Assembly (NCBI GenBank): GCA_012513605.1
Contig: JAAZBV010000029.1
Location: forward strand, 1 to 39,762
Direction of reading: 5' to 3'
Length of the DNA stretch: 39,762 nt
From: Desulfatiglans sp.
GTDB taxonomy: Bacteria; Desulfobacterota; DSM-4660; Desulfatiglandales; HGW-15
Below the pieces are notes generated by a model that had not been told where the DNA came from, ran no database searches, and saw only the letters and a program-made list of their open reading frames with translations. This document shows positions 22,023 to 30,441 of this stretch, in pieces. Position 1 is the first letter of the stretch. Every line of letters begins with the position of its first letter. The position numbers and the translations under genes were made by a program.

Positions 22023-25000
22023 ATGTCTTTCAAGTGTTTCAACACCGGATCAATAAAAATCGGGTAGTTTTTCGCTGTTATTTATTTAATAATCACGCCT
22101 GTTGCAGAATTCTGTCAGGATTCTAATGTGCCTGTGGGTACAAGCATAAATATAAACAGTGGAGAGACATATACTGTATCCCGTTCGGTATCAATATCCC
22201 TGTCGGCCAATGGCCCTGGTGGGGGATATTATCTCTCTGAGGACAACACGGCCCTTTCCGGAGAAACATTGCCCGCTTTTTCAACAGTTGCATCGACTCA
22301 GGTCCTTTCTATAACAGCAAATTTCATCCTATCTGAAGATGATGGAACCAAGATCGTCTATGTCTGGTTTAAAGATGCCGCGAAAAATATAAGCAGTGTG
22401 ATATCTGACTCTATAATCCTTGATACAACAACACCTGCCAACGGCGCTGTTAGGATCAATGACGACTCAGGCTCGGTTACATCCTCACAGGTTACAGTAA
22501 TAATAACTGCAACGGACTGTAACAACATTGCAGGATAAAGGGTATCCGAGAGTTCTAGCTCACCAGTGTCTTCTGAAAACTTTACCCTTCTGGAGACACC
22601 TGTCGTATCTCTGAACACCAGTTTTTCCTTTAATCTTTCCACCACTACCGGAACAAAGACTCTTTACGCCTGGTTTATAGACGAGGCCGGAAATATCAGT
22701 GCGCCCTCAACCTGTATTGTTGATTTTGCTTATGGCTGGTTCAGATACTATGATATCGGTGCAGAAGACGATATCCCAGGTTTAAGTTTATCCACACATG
22801 CATATGAAATGACCATGTACAACTCAGGAAACATATATATTGTCGGTATTACTCACGGAGATATAGGGGAAGACAAGAACAACACACTTTACGGCAGCGC
22901 CTTTGTTGCCAGGCTGAACAGTGCCGGAGAAGTTGTCTGGAGCAGACTGCTTGAAGCAACCTATAGAAACGAGGGAGATTCCTATTGCTACAGCTCAAAG
23001 GGTGAACATATCGCTGTTGACATATATGGAAACGTCTACATAGCAGGTGGGTACGATTACATGAGCTAAGAGTATCCCGATGCCTTTCTTGCGAAATTCG
23101 ACAGCAGCGGTAATCAGGTATGGTTAAAGAGATACTCCAGGGAATACGCTGATTATATTGTGAGGGTCAGAGATATCAGTGTTGACGGCTCAAATAACGT
23201 TTATCTGCTTGCATATTCAAATGGCGACGTTGAGCTGGGTACATTAACTATAACCTATGATTATAATAATGGCACAGGCAAGTTTCTGGCAAAGTATAAC
23301 AGCAACGGCAACCTTGCATGAGCTTTCAGTTCCGAAGATTTGGTAGGCCAGGGCGCTATGGCCGTTGATGAATCAGGAAATATCTTTATGGCAGGGGATT
23401 CCGAATTCAGTAATGATCTGCTGCTTTCAAGGTTTACTTCCGACGGCGTAAAGATATGGACCAGGGAATGGGGGTATTCTGCAAATTATCATGAATACTG
23501 CGAAGATCTCACACTTGATTCCTACGGCAATCTCTATATTGCAGGTTTCTTATTTCCTGAGGGTTCAGATCTCACCTCAAGCACGGCCTTTGTGGGGAAA
23601 TTTGACAGCAACGGTGATGCGGAAGCTTCAGGTCAATGGTACTATAACCTTCCGCTGGACAATGCGGATAATTATATGCTCAGCCATGGTGTTGCTCTCG
23701 ACTCAAAGGGATATGTTTACATTACCGGTGAAATTAGACGTGAGTCTTATGGAAGTTCTTATCCGGATACATTCATACGCAAATACAGTCCAACAGGAAC
23801 CCTAATATGGACTAAGCGACTGGGTGATGGAGGAATAGAGGGAGAAACTCCTGCGAATATCTGCATAGGGTACGGGGATTTTGTTTCCATACTGGGAAAT
23901 CATTATAATCAGTCCATCCCGGGTTGGGCAGGCCAGAAATATTCTTATAACATCAATTACCAGGATACTTTTATCTGGAAGTCAAGCTCCGATTCATTGC
24001 TGGACCTGACTCTTCCCACCGGATCTTTTACAATCAATAATGCTGATACTACTGTTATGGGTAATGTCGTCACTTTAAATCTCTCGGCATCTGATAATAT
24101 CGGCGTTACAGGCTACTATGTGTCTGAAAGCGACATGCTTCCGGCTCCCGGTTTCTTCACAATGATAGATGAAACCACGGGATTTTCATCAGATATACAG
24201 TATACCTTTGAAACCATAACACCGGAGACAAAGACAGTATATGTCTGGTACCGCGATGCATTCGGTAATTGTAGCAACCCGCGGGCTTCGGCATCTATCG
24301 AAATGACAGGGGATACAGAAGCTCCGGTAGGAGGAACACCTGTCATTGACGGTGGCGCAGAAAAATCGATGTCCACTACTGTTTCTATTGATATATCAGC
24401 AACAGACAATGTGGCTGTTACAGGCTACTATGTCAGTGAAGAATTTGGAACCCCTACTGCTGGTGAATTCACAGCAATTGACACTCCTTCCCAGTCATTT
24501 TCAAAGACTGTTTCCTATACACTGACAGATACCGCACCTGGCGTTTTCGCCATTTATGTTTATTTCATAGATGTTGCAGGTAATGTCAGCAATTACGCAA
24601 GTGCGTATGGAAATCTGGCGGATACCACCCCTCCTGTAACTACTGCAGATCCAGCCTCCGGATATTACGATGCCCCTGTTACTGTTACATTGAATGCCAC
24701 GGACGACTATTACCTGCTTTTTACCTATTATACAGTAGAAAGCGAGAATGAATTCAGATTATATTCCGCTCCTTTTCAAGTTACTCCGCCGGACAGGGTC
24801 GCATTCCTTTCAGTGGATCTTAACAATAATCTCGAAGCCGTAAAAATTGTTACATACGGCCTTGCGAAATCTTTTTCAGGCAGTATATCAGCCGGTACAA
24901 AAGGAAGCCTTGATATTGAAGCGGCTCATAACCCCAATATGAAAATATCCTTCAGCCTTGAGGAGATGCCACATGAATCGGTCACTGTTGTGTTGAAGCA

Positions 25001-25517
25001 GCCTGACGGAACTGTCTATGAGGCATACTTCTACACAGGCGATAAACTGGAGATTTTTATTACCGGGGCTGCAGGGGGACTATGGTCACTGGAAATCGAT
25101 AATTCCAGGGGGGATACCGTACTGAACTATCAGATAAACACAAAACAATTGCCCACAGATGGATGTATAGATGGAAGCGATTTTGATGGCGACGGAACCG
25201 TTGACTGTGAGGAAGAATGTCCTTTTGACCCTGAAAAAACAGAAGCAGGCTCATGTGGATGCGGTATCGAAGATATAGACACGGATAGTGACGGCATTAT
25301 GGATTGCGTTGATACTGATGATGATAATGACGGGATGCCTGATGAATGGGAAGAGGCAAATGGTCTAGATCCACTATATGATGATGCATCTGAAGATCCT
25401 GATGGAGATGGTTTTAAGAACCTTCTGGAATACAAGAGGGGAACAGATCCTCAGGATTCGAGATCTCATCCACCAAGAGCAATGCCCTGGCTACCGTTAC
25501 TGCTGGGAGATGATTAA
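22023..25517 (+). pseudogene. Large surface/secreted protein gene with four in-frame stops and no frameshift
   Basis: A single frame of 1165 codons is interrupted by TAG (22065-22067, codon 15), TAA (22536-22538, codon 172), TAA (23067-23069, codon 349) and TGA (23319-23321, codon 433). Before the TAG and just after it lies a signal peptide (FFAVIYLIITPVAEFCQD). Next come Ig-like modules with GYYVSE-type strands, SBBP-like propeller repeats with G-x-x-x-W (GEVVW, GNQVW, GVKIW, GTLIW), two more Ig-like modules, and a C-terminal calcium-binding thrombospondin-3-like run (DGTVDCEE, DSDGIMDCVDTDDDNDGMPD). The product ends AMPWLPLLLGDD. Repeat alignment shows the second stop replaces Tyr and the last replaces Trp. 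The part after 23340 could still be translated as a 725-residue protein but would lack a signal. Confidence 0.8.
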
Positions 25518-25685
25518 TCATATGGTAAAGAATCATAGAAAAGGTTGTCAGGTTATTAGGGATTATAGGGTTTTAAAAGTTTAAACTGATATCTTTTGTC
25601 CACTTTTTATTAATAGAGGGTAAGGCACTATCGATAAGGCCTCTGTGCCATGATACCTGTGGTAAAGGCTTTTACAATTTTGAAT

Positions 25686-25722
25686 AAAAAACAAAGGGAC
25701 ATTTTTGGCCCCTTTGTTTTTT
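25686..25722. terminator. Bidirectional rho-independent terminator
   Basis: A perfect 13-bp stem, AAAAAACAAAGGG (25686-25698) with CCCTTTGTTTTTT (25710-25722), and an 11-base loop. Its A- and T-runs serve both strands, between the convergent surface-protein gene and porin gene. Confidence 0.9.
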
Positions 25723-25735
25723 GCCCTTAAAATTT

Positions 25736-27055
25736 CTACCAGGTAAAGATCGCAGATGTATGGAACCTGTTTGCTGTTCCATCTGCTGCGCCTTTATACT
25801 CTGTTTCCCAGTAGCTGTATTCAAATCCAATGGTAAGCATGGGGAGAACCTTGAACATGGTATTCACAAAATAATAGCTGTTTTTATCCCTGCTCCCGAT
25901 ATTTATGTCATTTGTATCAGGATTATCAATACCGAATCCGGCGTTGTACTGCCACTTCTTGTTAAGGGCAAAATTGATCTGTGACCACATGCCTTTGCTT
26001 GATATCTCACTCCGTGTGATTGTATTAACACCCTGAAGTATTCCGCCAAAGTAGTCATCAAGGTTTTCGCCTGTGAACGCCTCACCGCTCAATGTAAAAC
26101 GTTCTGTAAGAGGTATTACAAAGTCAATATTGGCTGACCATGAATCAAGGTCAGTCTCAGCGCCTGCCCAGTCTGCCTCTTCCCTTCCAAAGTGTCCTGA
26201 TATACCTATTACATTCTTTTTTCCTGCAAGCCCCTTTGTTGTAATGGCAAACCTGCCCTGGACTGATGGAAACCCAGAGTCATCACCGTCATTCACGCCA
26301 TTAGCATCAAAGTCTTCGTTTGTAAGCCCTGTTGTCCTTGCAAGGGCAATCTGAGTCAGGAGGCCTGTTGACTCGTCAAAGCTCTTGTTATAGCTGAGAC
26401 GTAACTGCGCCCTTCTGTAGCCGATATTTCCTGCACTCCATCCCACAGTATAATTGAGAGTAGAGGGGTTAAGTGGTGAAATGACATCAGATGTCTGGCC
26501 TGCAAGGATGCTCATCCCGCCTCTTGTGGTTTCAAGATATGCCTGCCTCAGCATGGGCTCTGCCTTGTTTTCATGTGCGGCTGAACCGTCCCCGTAAAAG
26601 TCCACCTCTACCTTTCCCTTTGTCTTAAAGCCGTTATAATCTGGGGCAGTAATATCAAGGCCCAGCCGGCTCTGCCTGGCTGTAAAATTAACAGTATCAT
26701 CATTGTTAACAGCGCCCTCACCAAAAACATATGTAGCAAAATTGCCGTTTGAAACCCTGCTGTCATTATATGCTGCATCAAGTTTAATATAGCCGTAGCT
26801 TTTTACGCTGAATCCATCTGAAGCCTTTGGGGCCTCCTGTGCAGTTGCCGTCTGTTTTTCAGCGCTTGTGGCCTTTTCGGTAAGGATGGCCTTTAATTCA
26901 CCCAATTCCTTTTCGAGCCTTTCGATCCTCGCCTTAAGCGCCTCATTTTCCGACTCTGCCATTATTGTGACAGGGCACATGAAAACAAGCATGATTAATA
27001 TGACACTAAAAAGCGAAAGTGATGCTTTATTTCTTATGCTAAATTGATTTTTCAT
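25736..27055 (-). CDS. Outer-membrane porin with N-terminal coiled coil (DcaP-like)
   Basis: A 439-residue protein. The signal peptide ends near VTIMA (residue 33), and a coiled coil follows (ENEALKARIERLEKELGELK). From residue ~83 (FSVKSYGYIKLDAAYNDSR) a beta-barrel runs to a terminal aromatic ending AIFTW, which is the outer-membrane insertion signal. This is the DcaP/porin_4-type trimeric barrel organisation. The substrate is unknown. GGGAGGAG gives a strong ribosome binding site. It lies 45 bp downstream of rluB and ends in the bidirectional terminator, so it is either the operon tail or has its own promoter. Confidence 0.85.
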   Translation of the reverse strand: MKNQFSIRNKASLSLFSVILIMLVFMCPVTIMAESENEALKARIERLEKELGELKAILTEKATSAEKQTATAQEAPKASDGFSVKSYGYIKLDAAYNDSRVSNGNFATYVFGEGAVNNDDTVNFTARQSRLGLDITAPDYNGFKTKGKVEVDFYGDGSAAHENKAEPMLRQAYLETTRGGMSILAGQTSDVISPLNPSTLNYTVGWSAGNIGYRRAQLRLSYNKSFDESTGLLTQIALARTTGLTNEDFDANGVNDGDDSGFPSVQGRFAITTKGLAGKKNVIGISGHFGREEADWAGAETDLDSWSANIDFVIPLTERFTLSGEAFTGENLDDYFGGILQGVNTITRSEISSKGMWSQINFALNKKWQYNAGFGIDNPDTNDINIGSRDKNSYYFVNTMFKVLPMLTIGFEYSYWETEYKGAADGTANRFHTSAIFTW

Positions 27056-27100
27056 AATCTCCTCCCTTTTGATTTTTATATTTCCCCGGCGATAAAATTT

Positions 27101-27826
27101 CTATTTTAAACCTAAAGCATCCTTCAGGGCGCTCACCTCATTACCGGTTAAAATACGATATTTACCGATCTTCAGATTCCCCAGCTCAAGCTCACCGAAA
27201 CCGGTACGCATAAGCTGTATAACTTTACACCCAACTGCCTCAACCATACGCCGTACCATCCTGTTTCTTCCCCTTGTCACGGTCATTCTTATAACAGAAC
27301 GGCTGCCGCTCTGACTGATAAGAGCCGCCTTTGATGTGCCACTGAAACCGTCTTCAAGCTGAATTCCATTTTTTAACCTGTCCATGGTATCCTCACTAAT
27401 CCCACCCTCGATTGTCACCTTGTATGTCCTTGCAACATGGTATTTCGGGTGTGTAAGCCGGTATGCAAAATCGCCGTCATTTGTGAGTATAAGAAGGCCT
27501 ATACTGTCAAAGTCCAGCCTGCCCACAGGATAGAGCCTTTCTGGTATATCCTCTATAAGGTCTGTTACCACAGGTCTATCCTGCGGATCATTCATGGAGG
27601 TAATATAGCCAAAGGGCTTGTTAAGCATGACATAGACCCTGCTCTGGGGGCCTGAAATCTCTTTTCCATCCACCCTGATGCTGTCTTTTCCCCATACGGC
27701 CTTTGTGCCCAGTTCAAATATCTTTTTCCCGTTAATACTCACACGGCCGCTTTTAATAAGCTCATCAGCCTTTCTTCTTGATGTAACACCTGAAAGAGAA
27801 AGTATCCGGTTAATCCTCTGTTCCAT
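27101..27826 (-). CDS. rluB: Ribosomal large-subunit pseudouridine synthase B
   Basis: A 241-residue RsuA/RluB-family enzyme: an S4 domain (RINRILSLSGVTSRRKADELI) and then the catalytic domain with the aspartate in PVGRLDFDSIGLLILTNDGDF and the RxxRRMVEAVG motif. It converts a uridine in 23S rRNA helix 89 to pseudouridine. I chose the ATG at 27826 because the ORF extends 60 bases upstream into scpB without a site and the S4 domain starts here. It overlaps the end of scpB by 17 bp, so translation is coupled. Confidence 0.92.
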   Translation of the reverse strand: MEQRINRILSLSGVTSRRKADELIKSGRVSINGKKIFELGTKAVWGKDSIRVDGKEISGPQSRVYVMLNKPFGYITSMNDPQDRPVVTDLIEDIPERLYPVGRLDFDSIGLLILTNDGDFAYRLTHPKYHVARTYKVTIEGGISEDTMDRLKNGIQLEDGFSGTSKAALISQSGSRSVIRMTVTRGRNRMVRRMVEAVGCKVIQLMRTGFGELELGNLKIGKYRILTGNEVSALKDALGLK

Positions 27827-28655
27827 TCCCATCCTGATCACTTTCATCATCCGGCATATCTGTATACCCCGGTTCAGAATCTGCATCTTCGGTTATATTT
27901 CTATCTTCCGGATCAGAATCAACCTCATATGAGACCTCCCTTAATGAATCATCCTCATATGACTCTTCATGGGTTTCTGCATATACAACATCTGTTTCTG
28001 CCTCTTCAGAATAGGTATATCCCCCGGCATCAGATTCCTGATCTATATATTCTTTAAAAGGCAAAACAGGCTCTTCACCTGTGCTATTTCCATCCGGGGT
28101 ATCCCTGCTGATTACTGTCGGTTCATACTGATCCGCTGCAAAGTCCTTTATCTCCTTGAGTTTAGGGAGAGAGGAAAGGTCTTTAAGGTCAAAGACCTCA
28201 AGGAACCTCTTTGTTGTGCCATAGACAAGTGGCCTGCCCGGCAGCTCCTTGCGGCCCATAATCTTGACCAATCCCTTTTCCATAAGGGTCTTTAATATCC
28301 CGCCTACATCAACCCCTCTAAGCCTTTCTATCTCGCTTTTAAGTATCGGCTGCTTGTAGGCAATGATAGCAAGGGTCTCGATGGTTGCCCTTGAAAGCCT
28401 GTTAGGGGTTTTCTGAAACATCCTCAGGATATAGGAGCCGTATTCAGGGCGGCTCCTGAACTGAAACCCTCCTGCAATCTCCTTGATAATAAAGCTGCGC
28501 TCAAGGGTGTCATAATCATGAATAAGGATTGTAAGGGAGTTCTTTATCTCCGTCTTGTCTGCATCAGGGATGCAGTCATGGATATCCTTTACAGTAAGTG
28601 GTTTATCTGATGAAAAGAGCAATGCCTCAATTATCATCTTCAGTGATTTGGCCAT
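27810..28655 (-). CDS. scpB: Segregation and condensation protein B with long acidic tail
   Basis: A 281-residue ScpB. The N-terminal winged helices are recognisable (LKMIIEALLFSSDKPLTVKDI, then TIETLAIIAYKQPILKSEIERLRGVDVGG and GRPLVYGTTKRFLEVF). ScpB dimers join ScpA and SMC in the condensin complex on DNA. From about residue 190 the protein continues in a ~90-residue, strongly acidic, low-complexity tail (many D/E, few K/R). The usual family length is near 190-200, so the tail is unusual. It overlaps scpA by 29 bp. Confidence 0.93.
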   Translation of the reverse strand: MAKSLKMIIEALLFSSDKPLTVKDIHDCIPDADKTEIKNSLTILIHDYDTLERSFIIKEIAGGFQFRSRPEYGSYILRMFQKTPNRLSRATIETLAIIAYKQPILKSEIERLRGVDVGGILKTLMEKGLVKIMGRKELPGRPLVYGTTKRFLEVFDLKDLSSLPKLKEIKDFAADQYEPTVISRDTPDGNSTGEEPVLPFKEYIDQESDAGGYTYSEEAETDVVYAETHEESYEDDSLREVSYEVDSDPEDRNITEDADSEPGYTDMPDDESDQDGNGTED

Positions 28656-29394
28656 TATCTACTTCCTCTTTTTCTTCAAAACGTGCTTCAATACGTATAT
28701 CGCTTTCAACAGTGGGCTGGTAAACCCTTACAAGACCCATATGAACTATCTCAAGCACCGCCAGGAATGTGATCACAAACTCCTCAAGGCTCCTGTCTGC
28801 CTTGAAAAGATCCATGAAAAACAGGCTCTGTTTCTGTTTCAGTTCATCCAGTATCAAGGTTATCTTGTCATTTATTGTAAAATTTTCTGTCCTGAATGTA
28901 AGCTCAGCATCCGGGACATAATTATCCAGTATCCTTTTAAAGGCATCCATCAGCTGGAAAAGATTGACCTCAATCTGTGCATCTTCAGGTTCAAAATCAG
29001 CAGAATAATCCTTGTCAGGCCTTCGCTGAAATACATCCCTCTCAAGCACCTGCCTTTCTGCCAGATCGTCTGCCAGCTCCTTGAACTGGAGATATTCCAA
29101 AAGAGGCCTTGTGATTTCATCCCTGGGGTCTGTCTCCTCACCCTCCTCATCTTTTCCGGGCAGGAGCAACCTTGATTTGATATGGATTAGGGTCGCGGCC
29201 ATGACCAGAAAATCACCCGCCACATTAATATTGAGCGCCTTCATCATATCAATGTACTCAAGATACTGATCCGTAATAAGGGCAATCGGGATATCAAATA
29301 TATCCACCTCATTCTTGCGGATAAGATGGATAAGGAGATCAAGGGGCCCCTCAAAGATCTCCAGCTTTATTTTATAGTCTTCTCTTTCTTCCAC
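28627..29394 (-). CDS. scpA: Segregation and condensation protein A
   Basis: A 255-residue ScpA kleisin with YKIKLEIFEGPLDLLIHLIRKNEVDIFDIPI at the N-terminus, FLVMAATLIHIKSRLLLP and a C-terminal winged helix (SLEEFVITFLAVLEIVHMGLVRVYQ). It bridges SMC heads. The start is GTG at 29394, three bases after the trpS stop, with no separate Shine-Dalgarno beyond trpS codons, suggesting coupled translation. Confidence 0.95.
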   Translation of the reverse strand: MEEREDYKIKLEIFEGPLDLLIHLIRKNEVDIFDIPIALITDQYLEYIDMMKALNINVAGDFLVMAATLIHIKSRLLLPGKDEEGEETDPRDEITRPLLEYLQFKELADDLAERQVLERDVFQRRPDKDYSADFEPEDAQIEVNLFQLMDAFKRILDNYVPDAELTFRTENFTINDKITLILDELKQKQSLFFMDLFKADRSLEEFVITFLAVLEIVHMGLVRVYQPTVESDIRIEARFEEKEEVDNGQITEDDN

Positions 29395-29397
29395 CTG

Positions 29398-30381
29398 TCA
29401 GATCCCGATAACGGCCTTGACCTCTGCCATCGTATCTGAGGCAATGGATCTGGCCCTTTTATTTCCGCTTTCCATAATCTCCCTGACCATGTCGGGATGA
29501 GAGTCCAGCTCAGCCCTTTTCGCCCTTATGGGCTTAAGGGCGCTTATCAGGTTTTCCGCCATCATCTTTTTGCATGCCACACACCCTATTCCCGCATTCC
29601 TGCACTCCACATTGATCTGGTTTACAGTCTCGGATGGGCTGTAGATCTGGTGAAATGTAAACACATTACATATATCTGGGTTACCCGGGTCTGTCTTTCT
29701 CATACGCTGAGGGTCTGTGACCATCTGGCTGACCGCTGTCCTTATATCGTTATCAGTATCTGTCAGGTAGATGGAATTGTTATAGCTCTTGCTCATTTTA
29801 CGCCTGTCAAGCCCCAGTATCCTTGAGGTAGGGGCCAGAAGCGTTGCAGGTTCAGGGAAGAGCTCCTTCTGGTAAAGGAAATTGAAACGCCTGGCTATCT
29901 CCCTCGTAAGTTCAACATGGGGGGCCTGGTCTTCGCCAACAGGCACCCCGTTTGCTTTGTACATGAGGATATCAGCGGCCTGAAGCACTGGATACCCCAG
30001 AAAACCATAAGTATAAAGATCCTTCTGGGTCAGCTCCTTAAGCTGCTCCTTGTATGTCGGGTTTCTTTCCAGCCAGGGAAGAGGCGTTATCATTGAAAAT
30101 ACAAGATGCAGCTCAGTATGCTCCTTTATCTCGGATTGTACAAAAAATGTGGATTTTAACGGATCAAGCCCGACAGAAATCCAGTCCTTTACTATCTCGT
30201 TAACAGAGCCCTTTATTACCTTTGTATTGGCATATTCGCTTGTAAGGGCATGCCAGTCCGCTATGAAAAAAAAGCATTCATACTCTTCCTGAAGGTTCTT
30301 CCAGTTGTTCAATGCACCATGAAGGTGCCCGAGATGCATTCTGCCTGTAGGCCGCATACCACTGACTATTCTTTTCTGCAT
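29398..30381 (-). CDS. trpS: Tryptophanyl-tRNA synthetase
   Basis: A 327-residue class I synthetase that charges tRNA-Trp. The N-terminal motif is RPTGRMHLGHLHGAL (HIGH-like) and the second motif is DRRKMSKSYNN (KMSKS). GVPVGEDQAPHVELTREIARRFN is the Trp-pocket region. I chose the ATG at 30381: the ORF extends 42 bases upstream but homologs begin at xxKRIVSGMRPTG, and GAGGAG lies 12 bases upstream. It is followed by scpA with a 3-bp gap. Confidence 0.96.
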   Translation of the reverse strand: MQKRIVSGMRPTGRMHLGHLHGALNNWKNLQEEYECFFFIADWHALTSEYANTKVIKGSVNEIVKDWISVGLDPLKSTFFVQSEIKEHTELHLVFSMITPLPWLERNPTYKEQLKELTQKDLYTYGFLGYPVLQAADILMYKANGVPVGEDQAPHVELTREIARRFNFLYQKELFPEPATLLAPTSRILGLDRRKMSKSYNNSIYLTDTDNDIRTAVSQMVTDPQRMRKTDPGNPDICNVFTFHQIYSPSETVNQINVECRNAGIGCVACKKMMAENLISALKPIRAKRAELDSHPDMVREIMESGNKRARSIASDTMAEVKAVIGI

Positions 30382-30441
30382 TATAACTATATTCTCCTCA
30401 ATATGATTCCAGGATTGGCCCAACCCTGAAGGATATAAAAT

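Noticed and set aside
23319-23321. The TGA in the surface-protein gene as a second selenocysteine codon
   Set aside because: Sister repeats have Trp at this position, no SECIS-like hairpin with a G loop could be drawn just downstream, and three other stops in the same gene are TAG or TAA.
14793-23321. An alternative genetic code that reads TAA, TAG or TGA as amino acids
   Set aside because: All three codons end ordinary complete genes throughout the window (for example TAA at 11900, TAG at 12573, TGA at 13017), and core proteins align full length without internal stops.
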